DNA of 64,000 bases from JANQJA01 sp047947185. GTDB lineage: Bacteria; Pseudomonadota; Gammaproteobacteria; Pseudomonadales; Azotimanducaceae. Shown one piece after another: positions 41,980 through 50,665 of the stretch (its first letter is position 1; each line of letters begins with the position of its first letter). The DNA is taken from the NCBI GenBank assembly GCA_047947185.1, contig CP170502.1:5146001-5210000 (forward strand), read 5' to 3'. Below the pieces are notes generated by a model. It saw nothing but the letters and a program-made list of their open reading frames with translations. It did no database searches and was not told where the DNA came from. The translations under genes were made by a program, and so were the position numbers.

Positions 41980-42453
41980 GTGAAGAAACATCTGAAACTG
42001 ATAGCCTTGCTGCTGCCTTTTGTCCTCGTCAGTTATGTGACTGCCGACGAGAGAATTGTGCAGTTAAAGGACGGTAGCCAGATACGCGGTGAAGTTGTTG
42101 GCATGATGAATGGCGAGTATGTCATTCAATCACCAACGCTCGGCACCCTCCGGCTTGCATCGGACAAGATCGTGAGCATCACACTGCCTTCCGCCGCGCC
42201 GAACCCCAGTGCGGCGGCGGGTGCCGGGGCCAGCGCACTGGAATCCATTCAGTCCACCATCGCCAGCGATCCCGGTCTGATGGCCAGGATCATGAGCCTG
42301 CAGCAGGACCCGCAGATGCAGGCTGTGCTGGGTGATCCGGAAATTATGGGTGCGGTTCAGCGACTCGATTTTGAGGCGTTGCGCAACAATCCCCGGTTCA
42401 GGGCGCTGATGGAGAGTTCCAACGTCCGCGAGATTACCTCGAAGCTGCAGTAG
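41980..42453 (+). CDS. Small exported protein with SH3-like and STI1-like segments
   Basis: A 157-residue protein starting at GTG 41980. A signal peptide (KKHLKLIALLLPFVLVSYVTA) is followed by a short beta segment (IVQLKDGSQIRGEVVGMMNGEYVIQSPTLGTLRLASDKIVSITLP) that resembles an Sm/SH3-like fold, an Ala/Ser-rich linker, and a helical tail (MARIMSLQQDPQMQAVLGDPEIMGAVQRLDFEALRNNPRFRALME in parts) similar to STI1/DP-type repeats. A chaperone-type or binding role is possible, but no named family is certain. It has no obvious operon partner. Confidence 0.72.
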   Translation: MKKHLKLIALLLPFVLVSYVTADERIVQLKDGSQIRGEVVGMMNGEYVIQSPTLGTLRLASDKIVSITLPSAAPNPSAAAGAGASALESIQSTIASDPGLMARIMSLQQDPQMQAVLGDPEIMGAVQRLDFEALRNNPRFRALMESSNVREITSKLQ

Positions 42454-42797
42454 CATCCTGCCACCTGGCCGGCTAGCCCCGTCTCGGGGCAGGCAGCGGC
42501 AATCCTGAAGCCGGACAAGGGCACCGAAAAACAATCAGTTCAGCAGAGGCCTGGGCATGTGCGTATGGACACGCCCGGGATGTTTACCTTTTTTGAGCAT
42601 CGTGATGCGGAAGCAGACCCGGATCACGGTATACGATGTGCCTGGCTGGCTTGCCCGGGGAATGACAAACGAGGAGATCCTTGCTGAGTACCCCGGGTTG
42701 GCCACTCCACGGATCCAGGCCTGCAGATGTCCCTAAACCAACTGCCAACAGGTTTCGTATGCACGGTCAGACGGTGATTTGTAGCAGGTTGCAGGAA
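42454..42797. other. Intergenic stretch holding a decayed gene
   Basis: This 344-base gap between the secreted protein and the GNAT gene contains only the DUF433 remnant at 42605-42736. The rest shows no RNA gene, transposon or clear terminator by eye. A weak hairpin (CCCCGTCTCGGGG) lies near 42478-42490. Confidence 0.6.
42605..42736 (+). pseudogene. DUF433 antitoxin-family gene remnant
   Basis: A 43-codon open frame ends at TAA 42734-42736. Its middle reads TRITVYDVPGWLARGMTNEE and goes on with ILAEYPGLATPRIQAC, the core of the DUF433 family (antitoxin-like DNA-binding proteins, normally about 75-110 residues). The usual start (the NPxxxGGKPCIRG part) is missing: residues before TRI read MRKQ where CIRG is expected. 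The end (RIQACRCP) stops where the family continues as IRACLAYAAD. So it is truncated at both ends. No DUF5615 (PIN-like) toxin gene is visible on either side. I infer a decaying toxin-antitoxin antitoxin or its remains after transfer. Confidence 0.7.
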
Positions 42798-43307
42798 ATG
42801 GCAGTGTTGAAGGGCAATATTCGCAGGGCGCTGGTTGAAGATCTCGCCACCATCAATACAGTGGTCGCCGGCGCCGTGATGGCCTGGCCCATGGCAGAAC
42901 GGGTCAAACGCCTGGCGCTGACAACCTTGCTGTATGACAACATTGACATGGCCAATCTCGAATTCCTGGTGTTTGAAGAAGCCGGCAACCTGCTGGGCGT
43001 CGCCGCCTGGGACCCCGCGGGGTTCACACTCGCAGGGGATGAAGCCGCCCGGGGTGCTTTGTTCCACGGACTTTATGTCAGGCCTGATGCGCAGGGCCGG
43101 GGCATCGGCAGGGACCTGATTGCTGCGGTGGCGCAACGGGCCCGGCGGTGTCACAAGGATGGACTGCTCATCAAGGCGGAACGCGTTTCCGTATCCTACT
43201 TTGAAGGCCTGGGCATGCCTCGGATGGCGCCCGGTCAGGCATCAGGGTACCCGCATCAATTCTGGCTGCCACTGTCTGACCCGGCGGCCCTGTCCCTGCG
43301 GATCTGA
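42798..43307 (+). CDS. GNAT-family N-acetyltransferase
   Basis: A 169-residue protein from ATG 42798; an ATG at 42759 (182 residues) is nearly as likely. The acetyl-CoA loop is the GNAT motif A: GLYVRPDAQGRGIGRDLIAAV. The first strand is NIRRALVEDLATINTVV, and the protein ends with the VSYFEGLGMPRM pattern. Unlike the housekeeping RimI/RimJ enzymes it has no clear target, and the substrate is unknown. It lies directly after the DUF433 remnant. Its 3' end overlaps the convergent MFS gene by 52 bases. Confidence 0.82.
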   Translation: MAVLKGNIRRALVEDLATINTVVAGAVMAWPMAERVKRLALTTLLYDNIDMANLEFLVFEEAGNLLGVAAWDPAGFTLAGDEAARGALFHGLYVRPDAQGRGIGRDLIAAVAQRARRCHKDGLLIKAERVSVSYFEGLGMPRMAPGQASGYPHQFWLPLSDPAALSLRI

Positions 43308-44725
43308 AGCTCAGTCAAAATCTCCGAGTGGCGCGTGCGATCGATACGGTAGCCCATGTAAAGCAGCATGCCGAAGAAGGTAAACACCGAGGTGGCTGGC
43401 CCTGCAATAAAGCCAAGCTGCCAGACGGTGTCCGCCGGCACGCTGCCCATGCTTGCCCCGCGGGGAAAGGCAATCAGGTCAAGCAGGACACCGCCAAACA
43501 CCAGCCCCAGTGAACTGGTGGCTTTTACGGCAAATGCCCGGGCTGCAAAAATGACACCTTCCCGGCGCTCGTCCACTTCCAGTTCATGTTCGTCGGTGAT
43601 GTCTGCGAACATGGAATTCAGGGTTGCGAATATCACTGGCCCCAGCAGCGCGGTAATGAGCGCGTTCAGAATGAGGATAAACAGCAGGATGTCCGAGCCC
43701 CTGGCGGGAAACCAGCTCACGTCGAACAGGGCGAGCACAATGGGCACGTTGATGTTGAAGATCGTGAGTAGTGCACTGCCAATCAGGGTGGGCTTCTTGT
43801 CGAAACGGCTGGTTGCCCAGGGCGTGACGAACATCGACAACACCAGTCCGATCACGCTGCCCAGCGGCAGGAAGCTCAGCTGTTCGGTTGTCATGCCCCA
43901 GAAGTGAAAGCCCATGAAAGGATTGAAAACACCTTCAACCGCCAGGATAAAGGTCCCCAGCATCATGCCAAAAAAGATTGCGCGGAAAGACTTGTTGGCA
44001 AAAGCGGCGACCAGTTCAGACAGCAGGCGTCGCATGCCGAAGCGGCTGCGCACGACCAAGGCGTTTTCGGCGCGAAGGCGGGGAATTTCCCTGGCCGTTC
44101 CCAGCACGCAGACAACAATGGCAAAAATCATGATTGCACCGGCGAACAGCGACCAGGGTGAGTAGGCCGCCTGGTTCAGCAGGGCCGGGTTAAATTCTTC
44201 TGTCGTGGGGAAGAACAGCCGGTAGGATGCCGGTACAAACATGGCGCCGCCCAGGAAGCCGAAAAAGGTGTTGAAGGCGTACATGGTCGAGCGCTGGTTG
44301 TAGTCCCGCGCCATTTCAGCGCCCAGTGCCAGGTGCGGGATGCTGTAGAAGGTCATGGCCGCCCGCACCAGTACCGAAAAAACCAGCAGCCAGAGCAGGT
44401 AGCCCAGTTCACTCATGCCCGCCGGCGGGTTGAACAGCAGGTAAAACGCGATGGCGAGCGGAATGGCTGAGACGAGGATAAAAGGGTGGCGCCGGCCCCA
44501 CCGGGTAGTGACCTTGTCCGATAGCCCGCCGGCGACAGGGTCGCTGACAGCGTCAAAAATCAGGGCAATTGCCAGCATGATGCTGATGCCGGTGGCGGAT
44601 ACCTGCATCACCTGGTTGTAGTAGAACAACAGGAAGACGCTAAAGCCGGCGTTCTTGACAGCCTCGGAAATCTGCCCGAAGCCATAGGTGACCATGGTGC
44701 CGAAACCAAGCCGGTGATGATTCAA
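43256..44725 (-). CDS. GPH-family (sugar:cation symporter-type) MFS transporter
   Basis: A 489-residue protein with twelve predicted membrane helices. The signature of glycoside-pentoside-hexuronide symporters is clear: DAVSDPVAGGLSDKVTTRWGRRHPFILVSA. The last helix pair and an internal DEHELEVDERREGVIFAARA loop also fit. The substrate could be a sugar, sugar derivative or peptide-like compound. It follows the LOG gene by 88 bases on the same strand, with a small palindrome between them (44793-44807), and could start its own transcript there. Confidence 0.9.
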   Translation of the reverse strand: MNHHRLGFGTMVTYGFGQISEAVKNAGFSVFLLFYYNQVMQVSATGISIMLAIALIFDAVSDPVAGGLSDKVTTRWGRRHPFILVSAIPLAIAFYLLFNPPAGMSELGYLLWLLVFSVLVRAAMTFYSIPHLALGAEMARDYNQRSTMYAFNTFFGFLGGAMFVPASYRLFFPTTEEFNPALLNQAAYSPWSLFAGAIMIFAIVVCVLGTAREIPRLRAENALVVRSRFGMRRLLSELVAAFANKSFRAIFFGMMLGTFILAVEGVFNPFMGFHFWGMTTEQLSFLPLGSVIGLVLSMFVTPWATSRFDKKPTLIGSALLTIFNINVPIVLALFDVSWFPARGSDILLFILILNALITALLGPVIFATLNSMFADITDEHELEVDERREGVIFAARAFAVKATSSLGLVFGGVLLDLIAFPRGASMGSVPADTVWQLGFIAGPATSVFTFFGMLLYMGYRIDRTRHSEILTELQIRRDRAAGSDSGSQN

Positions 44726-44792
44726 TGCACGCTCCCCCCGCGAGACGTACCGGATGATACCGTCAAAAGCCGCCGATTGCCTGAGGCTATCG

Positions 44793-44807
44793 TTCGGTTA
44801 AACCGAA
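44793..44807. promoter_or_regulatory. Short palindrome between LOG and MFS genes
   Basis: The seven-base arms TTCGGTT and AACCGAA flank one central base. It lies just downstream of the LOG stop and upstream of the MFS start on the minus strand. It may be an operator or part of a weak terminator, but no T-run follows. Confidence 0.3.
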
Positions 44808-44813
44808 GCAGTG

Positions 44814-45404
44814 CTATCGAAGTTCCTTGGCAACCAGTTCGTCGATCCACTTTCGCGAGCGGGGTACTTCAGCATGTTGCAGCAAATCCAACAGGCGTGC
44901 CGGTTCGGCATCCATGTGCATGATGCGCCGGTGCACGTCCCGTACGAACTGGTCTTCGACGAGTTGGTCCAGAAAACCGGTAAGGCGGTCATAGAACCCG
45001 TCAACGTTGAGCAGGCCAATTGGTTTGCTGTGGATGCCAAGCTGCGACCAGGTCCAGACCTCAAATGCTTCCTCCAGGGTGCCGATACCACCGGGCAGTG
45101 CAATAAAAGCGGCAGACAGGTCTGCCATGATTGCCTTGCGCTCGTGCATGGACTCTACAATCAGCAGCTCTGTCAGCCCGTTGTGGGTGATCTCAACCTC
45201 CGCGAGGGTCCTTGGCAGTACGCCGGTAACCGCGCCACCGGCGGCCAGTGCAGCGTCAGCCACGGCGCCCATCAGACCGACGCTGGCACCGCCGTAGACC
45301 AGGCCCAGGCCCCGGCTGGCAATTTCCTGCCCCAGGGCCGCTGCTGCCTCGCGAAAGACGGGCCGTCGCCCGGAACTGGAACCGGCAAAAACACAAATGT
45401 TCAC
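44814..45404 (-). CDS. LOG-family (TIGR00730) cytokinin-type riboside monophosphate phosphoribohydrolase
   Basis: A 196-residue Rossmann-fold protein. The family signature is PGGIGTLEEAFEVWTWSQLG with the Glu pair, and an N-terminal CVFAGSSSGRRP and GLVYGGASVGLMGAVADAAL. LOG proteins release a base from a nucleoside 5'-monophosphate. Bacterial members are often PpnN-like or of unknown physiological target; here the length near 195 fits LOG rather than PpnN. Its ATG overlaps the uvrA stop (ATGA at 45401-45404), so it may be translated with uvrA. Confidence 0.93.
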   Translation of the reverse strand: MNICVFAGSSSGRRPVFREAAAALGQEIASRGLGLVYGGASVGLMGAVADAALAAGGAVTGVLPRTLAEVEITHNGLTELLIVESMHERKAIMADLSAAFIALPGGIGTLEEAFEVWTWSQLGIHSKPIGLLNVDGFYDRLTGFLDQLVEDQFVRDVHRRIMHMDAEPARLLDLLQHAEVPRSRKWIDELVAKELR

Positions 45405-48277
45405 GCGGCCGCTACCTTTCTTCTGCTGTTTCGCCCGCTTTTGCCCTTGATGCCGGGTGTGGCCGCCAGGTAGCGGCCCGTTTCGGAAGTCCTGACGCGC
45501 GCCACGGCCTCGGGGGTGCCTTCTGCGATGATACGACCACCGGCCGGACCACCATCCGGGCCCAGGTCAATTATCCAGTCAGCGGTCTTGATGACGTCGA
45601 GGTTGTGTTCGATAACAGTGACACTGTTGCCCGCATCCACCAGCCGGTTCAGCACGTCCAGCAGTTTGCGCACATCGTCAAAGTGCAGGCCGGTGGTGGG
45701 CTCGTCAAGAATGTAAAAGGTTTTGCCGGTGGCAACCTTGGAAAGCTCCCGGGCAAGCTTGATGCGCTGCGCCTCGCCGCCTGACAGGGTGTTTGAGGGT
45801 TGGCCCATGTGCAGGTAGTCGAGTCCGACATCAACCAGCAACTGCAGCTTGCTGACGATTTTCGGGTGTTCAGAAAAATGCTCCACGGCTTCGGCGATGG
45901 TCATCTCGAGCACATCGGCAATTGACTTGCCCTGGTATTTCACCTCCAGCGTGGCTTCATTAAATCGTTGGCCGTTACACTCTTCACAGCGCACAAACAC
46001 GTCAGACAGGAAGTGCATCTCGATCTTGCGCACGCCGTCACCCTGGCAGGCTTCGCAGCGGCCACCCTTGACGTTGAATGAGAACCGGCCGGGTTTGTAA
46101 CCGCGCATGCGGGAACCCGGCAGTTGTGAAAAGAAGATCCTGATCTCATCGAACACCTTGATATAGGTGACCGGATTGCTGCGCGGCGTCCGGCCGATCG
46201 GGCGCTGGTCTATGGCCACAACCTTGTCCAGTTGCTCGAGGCCGGTAATCCGTTCGTGTTTACCAATCCGCTGGGTTGACTGGTGGAAGGTACGGGCCAG
46301 GGCGGGGTAAAGGATGTCATTGACCAGGGTCGACTTGCCGGCGCCGGAAACGCCGGTGACGGCTGTCAGTACGCCCAGTGGGAAATCCACGTCGAGATTC
46401 TGGAGGTTGTTCTCCGCGGCGCCAAATACACTGATGTGGCCAGAGGGCTTGCGCCGCTCTGGCCTGATTTCAATTGCGGTCCGGCCCGACAGGTAAGCGC
46501 CGGTGACGGAGGCGCGGGATCTGGCGAGTTGGGTGGGGGAGCCGGCAAATACAATGTTGCCACCCCGGACTCCGGCACCCGGACCAAAATCGATCACGTA
46601 ATCGGCAAGCCTGATGGTCTCTTCATCATGTTCAACCACCACCACCGTGTTGCCAATGTCACGCATGCGGCAGAGGGTGGCCAGCAGCTTTTCATTGTCA
46701 CGCTGATGCAGGCCAATAGAAGGTTCGTCCAGTATGTAGATAACACCGCTTAACTCCGAGCCGACCTGGCTGGCAAGGCGGATCCGCTGTGACTCACCGC
46801 CCGAAAGGGTAGGGCCAAGCCGGTCCAGCGACAGGTATGACAGGCCAACCGAAACCAGGAAACCCAGTCGGTTGCAGATTTCCTTCAGGACCTCAGCGGC
46901 AATTTCACCCGCGGCCCCAGGCAGGCTCAGGGTGCGAAAGAAGTCATAGGCCCGATCGATTGTCCAGCCGGACACCTCAACAATCGTGTGGCCCGCAACC
47001 TGTACCGCAGCACTTTCCGCCCGCAGCCGGACCCCGTGGCAGCTGGTGCAGGGTGTGTTGGCCAGAAACTGGGAATACCAGCGCTTCATACCTTCAGATT
47101 TGGTGCTGCGGAAACGCCGCAACAGCCGGTTCAGTACACCTTCATAGCGCGAGTTGCTGGTTCCATGGCTGCCCCAGTTGATGGCGTAACGCTTCTCTCC
47201 CGTGCCATAAAGGATTTTTTGTCGTTGCGCCTCGGTCAACCTGTTCCAGGGTTTTGTCAGGGGGATCTTCAGCGCGTCAAAGACCTGGCGATGATAAATG
47301 ACACCGGTTGAATTGCGGTCATCCTCAATGCGCCCGATGGTCTTGATGGCGCCTTCTTTCAGGGAGAGATTCCGGTCCGGAATAATCAGTTCCGGATCAA
47401 AGGCAACCTGGGTGCCAAGACCGTTACATTCATGGCACATGCCCTGGGGACTGTTAAACGAAAATGCCTGGGGGCTCAGCACCGGAAACGAGATGCCGCA
47501 GTGGCCGCAGGACAGGTGCTCGGAGAAAATTCTGTCCCGGTCATTTTCGGTTGCGGCGATCAGCATGCCATCACCCAGTCGCAGGGCCGCCTCAACCGAT
47601 TCGGTCAGCCGCTCGGTGATGTCCGGTTGCACGACCAGGCGGTCAATCACGGCCTCAACCGTGTGTTTCTTGCGCTTGTCCAGCGCCTCAATTTCATCGG
47701 TGCGGACAAATTCACCATCAACCCGCAGGCGCACGAAACCCTGGGCCCGGGCATCATCCAGCATATCGCGGTGTTCACCCTTGCGGTTGACCAGCAGGGG
47801 AACCAGCAGATACAGGCGCGTACCCGCCTTCTGCTTAAGTAACTCCTGGCTGATCTGCTGGGCCGTCTGCCCCTCAACGGGACGGCCGCAACTATGGCAG
47901 TGCTGGGTACCCACGCGGGCGTACAACACCCGCAGGTAGTCGGCAATTTCTGTAATGGTGGCCACGGTGGAGCGCGGGTTGCGGCTGGTGGTCTTTTGCT
48001 CAATGGAAATGGTTGGCGACAGTCCGCGAATCGTGTCGTACTTTGGCTTTTCCATCTGGCCAAGGAATTGTCGTGCATAGGCCGACAGCGATTCCACGTA
48101 ACGCCGTTGACCTTCAGCGTACAGGGTGTCAAACGCAAGTGAGGATTTACCGGAACCGGAAACGCCGGTCAATACCACCAGTTTGCGCTTTGGAATCCTG
48201 ACTTCAACCGACTTCAGGTTGTGCTCGCGTGCACCACGGATCAGGATGTGGTCTAGCTCTTCGGATGCTGTTTTCAT
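45401..48277 (-). CDS. uvrA: Excinuclease ABC subunit A
   Basis: A 958-residue protein, the normal length for UvrA. It is the damage-recognising ATPase of nucleotide-excision repair and acts with UvrB and UvrC. The N-terminal Walker A is GVSGSGKSSLAFDTLYAEGQRRY. The second ATPase has GVSGAGKSTLVNDIL. Zinc-binding Cys pairs occur (CGHCGISFP, CHECNGLG, then CEACQGDG and CEECNGQRF), and the two ABC signatures are TLSGGESQRIRLASQ and TLSGGEAQRIKLAREL. A perfect LexA box lies 37 bases before the start, so it should be SOS-induced. It is co-transcribed with the LOG gene. Confidence 0.98.
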   Translation of the reverse strand: MKTASEELDHILIRGAREHNLKSVEVRIPKRKLVVLTGVSGSGKSSLAFDTLYAEGQRRYVESLSAYARQFLGQMEKPKYDTIRGLSPTISIEQKTTSRNPRSTVATITEIADYLRVLYARVGTQHCHSCGRPVEGQTAQQISQELLKQKAGTRLYLLVPLLVNRKGEHRDMLDDARAQGFVRLRVDGEFVRTDEIEALDKRKKHTVEAVIDRLVVQPDITERLTESVEAALRLGDGMLIAATENDRDRIFSEHLSCGHCGISFPVLSPQAFSFNSPQGMCHECNGLGTQVAFDPELIIPDRNLSLKEGAIKTIGRIEDDRNSTGVIYHRQVFDALKIPLTKPWNRLTEAQRQKILYGTGEKRYAINWGSHGTSNSRYEGVLNRLLRRFRSTKSEGMKRWYSQFLANTPCTSCHGVRLRAESAAVQVAGHTIVEVSGWTIDRAYDFFRTLSLPGAAGEIAAEVLKEICNRLGFLVSVGLSYLSLDRLGPTLSGGESQRIRLASQVGSELSGVIYILDEPSIGLHQRDNEKLLATLCRMRDIGNTVVVVEHDEETIRLADYVIDFGPGAGVRGGNIVFAGSPTQLARSRASVTGAYLSGRTAIEIRPERRKPSGHISVFGAAENNLQNLDVDFPLGVLTAVTGVSGAGKSTLVNDILYPALARTFHQSTQRIGKHERITGLEQLDKVVAIDQRPIGRTPRSNPVTYIKVFDEIRIFFSQLPGSRMRGYKPGRFSFNVKGGRCEACQGDGVRKIEMHFLSDVFVRCEECNGQRFNEATLEVKYQGKSIADVLEMTIAEAVEHFSEHPKIVSKLQLLVDVGLDYLHMGQPSNTLSGGEAQRIKLARELSKVATGKTFYILDEPTTGLHFDDVRKLLDVLNRLVDAGNSVTVIEHNLDVIKTADWIIDLGPDGGPAGGRIIAEGTPEAVARVRTSETGRYLAATPGIKGKSGRNSRRKVAAA

Positions 48278-48313
48278 CTTGCGCCTTGTCTTTTTCTGGC
48301 CGGTTAAAAATAT

Positions 48314-48329
48314 CTGTATATATATACAG
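48314..48329 (-). promoter_or_regulatory. LexA (SOS) box of uvrA
   Basis: The exact gammaproteobacterial SOS consensus CTGTATATATATACAG (CTGT, eight AT-rich bases, ACAG) lies between uvrA and the MATE gene, 37 bases before the uvrA ATG. The MATE gene converges with or ends near the box and is not its target. The site fixes LexA control of uvrA and its downstream LOG partner. It also points to a gammaproteobacterial LexA. Confidence 0.93.
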
Positions 48330-48343
48330 CTTTCGGCGGCAGG

Positions 48344-49735
48344 TCAAACCGCAACGGCTGCCAGCGCCGCACGCTTCTGCCGGGATTTTGCAATGGCAAA
48401 GCGGTTCCAGTACCAGGCCAGGATACCCAGCAGAATGGTTGAAATTGAGGTTGCCAGGAAAATGCCGATGTAACCCAGCCAGAGGTTCAGCAGTATGGCC
48501 ATGGGCACATAGACCACCACCATGCGCAATATAGAGATAATGAGGGGCGGGAGGGGCTGTCCCATGGCGTTAAAACACGAACTGGAAATGGCCGTCATGC
48601 CCATGAAACCAATACTGAGCGGGATGATCACCAGGTACCAGACGGCGGTTTCCACGACTTTTGGATCGTCGTTAATCAGCGACACCAGGGTTTCGGCAAA
48701 CAGCAGCATGAACAGGAAAGCAAACAGGCCCCAGGCCAGCGCAAACCGGTTACAGAGGAAAAGCGCGGTATCAACCCGGTCAAACTTCTGTGCGCCCCAG
48801 TTCTGGCCGATAAATGGCCCGGCGCTGGACGCGATGGCAATGACAATCATGACCATCAGGGAGTCGATACGCGAACCCACGCCAAAACCGGCAACCACGG
48901 CCGGGCCGTGCCCGGCGAGCAGGCGGGTGATGATACCCATGGTCACGGGCATGATCAGGCTGGTTGCCATGGCCGGAAGGCCCACGTGCAGTATGGCGCG
49001 CCAGGAGGCCAGGATACCGTCAAGCGATCGGGTGATCAGGCCCTCGCGCACGATGAGCACGTAGTAACAGAGCAGAAAGCTGAGGGCGCGTGACAGCGCA
49101 AATCCCAGCGCCGCGCCTTCAATCCCCAGTTGCGGGCAGGGGCCCCAGCCAAAGATGAAAAAAGGTGAAATGATCACCTGCAGGATTGAGCCGACCGTCA
49201 TCACAATACCGGGCACGGCGGCATTGCCCACTGCACGAATCAGGCTGGTGCCGATCATGGAAAGGGCAAAAAGGGGCAGCCCGATAAACCATATATCCAT
49301 GTACAGGATAACCAGTTCGAGGATGTGGCCCTCGGCACCCAGCAGGCTGAAAATGGGGGCGCTGTACAGGCGGCCAAGGATTGCAAGCGAAAAGACGCAG
49401 GCAACCACCAGGATCAGGCAATGTGTCACCAGGCGTTTGACCTGCTCCCGGTCACCGGCGCCGGTGGTGCGTGCAATGATGGAGGAAGCGCCCACACCAA
49501 GACCCATCGCGACACTCTGCAGCACCATCACCACGGGAAAAGTGAAACTGACGGCAGCCAGTTCATCGGTTCCCAGTACACCCAGGTAAATTGTCTCGAT
49601 GAGCTGCGAAATGGTCATGGCGGAAAAGCCCATGAACATAAAACCCGCCAGGCGAATCAGGTGCCTGTGAACGGGTCCCTCGGTAAAGTTGGCGCCCCGG
49701 GCAGCACCGGGCATGGGTCTGGCTGGGCCTGACAT
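48344..49735 (-). CDS. MATE-family efflux transporter
   Basis: A 463-residue protein with about twelve helices. It exports drugs or metabolites with Na+ or H+ exchange. Family stretches include LAGFMFMGFSAMTISQLIETIYLGVLGTDELAAVSFTFP in pattern and GLGVGASSIIARTTGAGD. The mid loop SMIGTSLIRAVGNAAVPG is conserved. It ends 14 bases upstream of the LexA box of uvrA and is divergent from the cinA-type gene. The substrate is unknown. Confidence 0.92.
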   Translation of the reverse strand: MSGPARPMPGAARGANFTEGPVHRHLIRLAGFMFMGFSAMTISQLIETIYLGVLGTDELAAVSFTFPVVMVLQSVAMGLGVGASSIIARTTGAGDREQVKRLVTHCLILVVACVFSLAILGRLYSAPIFSLLGAEGHILELVILYMDIWFIGLPLFALSMIGTSLIRAVGNAAVPGIVMTVGSILQVIISPFFIFGWGPCPQLGIEGAALGFALSRALSFLLCYYVLIVREGLITRSLDGILASWRAILHVGLPAMATSLIMPVTMGIITRLLAGHGPAVVAGFGVGSRIDSLMVMIVIAIASSAGPFIGQNWGAQKFDRVDTALFLCNRFALAWGLFAFLFMLLFAETLVSLINDDPKVVETAVWYLVIIPLSIGFMGMTAISSSCFNAMGQPLPPLIISILRMVVVYVPMAILLNLWLGYIGIFLATSISTILLGILAWYWNRFAIAKSRQKRAALAAVAV

Positions 49736-49836
49736 GGAGATCCTGGATCAGGGGAAAGGTCGATTATAGACTGCACGCATGACCACCGGCACCTGTTTGG
49801 GTATCATTCACGGCAAATTTAACAGCAGGAATGCGC

Positions 49837-50604
49837 ATGGCTGCCAGGGTTGTCACGGCTTGTATGGTCATTATTGGAAACGAGATTCTCTCCGGGCGCA
49901 CCCAGGACGTTAATCTGAATCACCTGGCAATTGAGCTGAATGAACTGGGGGTCCGCCTGGTTGAGGCGCGGGTGATTCCCGATGTGACCGAGACCATTGT
50001 CGATACCATCAACGAGGTCAGGGAAAAGTTTGACCATGTGTTCACGACCGGCGGCATAGGGCCAACCCACGATGACATAACAGCCGAGGCGATTGCCAGG
50101 GCATTTGGGGTCGGGATTATCTATCACCCGGAAATTGAGGAGCGGATCCGCCGCCGGGAAGCGCCCCCGGAAGTGATGGCCTCGCGCCTGCTCATGGCAC
50201 GGGTGCCGGAAGGTGCCACGCTCATCGACAATCCCACCGGTGGACCCCAGGGCTTCCAGATGGGTAACGTTTTTGTCATGGCGGGGGTGCCCATGGTGAT
50301 GCAGGCAATGTTGAGCTCGCTGACGAAAGAACGCCTGGGCGGCACAGACCCGGTGCGGTCGCGCTCAATTGGTGCCCACCTGGGGGAAAGCACCGTGGCC
50401 AATGCCTTGCGTGATATTCAGGCAAAGCACCCGGACGTTGACCTGGGCAGCTACCCCTTTTATCGCCAGGATGGCTATGGCACCAACCTCGTGATGCGCG
50501 GCACGGACGAAGCTGAACTTGACCTGATGAAAGAGGAAGTGCGGCAGATGATCCTGTCGTTTGGCGCAGAGCCGATCGAAGACAACGCGGACCCGCGCAC
50601 CTGA
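49837..50604 (+). CDS. CinA-family molybdopterin-binding-domain protein (short form)
   Basis: A 255-residue protein with only the MoaB-like N-terminal domain of CinA and no C-terminal deamidase domain. I start at ATG 49837 because the Shine-Dalgarno AGGA ends at 49830, six bases away; the ATG at 49831 is too close. The core motif is VIIGNEILSGRTQDVN and the phosphate loop is FTTGGIGPTHDDITAEAIA. The short form is common in gammaproteobacteria and is often annotated as competence/damage-inducible protein A. It is divergent from the MATE gene. Confidence 0.9.
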   Translation: MAARVVTACMVIIGNEILSGRTQDVNLNHLAIELNELGVRLVEARVIPDVTETIVDTINEVREKFDHVFTTGGIGPTHDDITAEAIARAFGVGIIYHPEIEERIRRREAPPEVMASRLLMARVPEGATLIDNPTGGPQGFQMGNVFVMAGVPMVMQAMLSSLTKERLGGTDPVRSRSIGAHLGESTVANALRDIQAKHPDVDLGSYPFYRQDGYGTNLVMRGTDEAELDLMKEEVRQMILSFGAEPIEDNADPRT

Positions 50605-50610
50605 TCCCCG

Positions 50611-50652
50611 AACCTGAACCGCAGACCCCAAACCTGAACTCCAAATCTGAAC
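50611..50652. repeat. Imperfect AACCTGAAC triple repeat
   Basis: The nonamer AACCTGAAC is repeated at 50611, 50631 and (as AATCTGAAC) 50644, between the cinA and methyltransferase genes. It could be a small regulatory or structural element but may be chance in a short spacer. Confidence 0.35.
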
Positions 50653-50665
50653 CAAGGACAACAAG

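Noticed and set aside
48344..49735. MATE gene as part of the SOS regulon
   Set aside because: The LexA box lies beyond the 3' end of the MATE gene and faces uvrA, so it does not control the MATE promoter.
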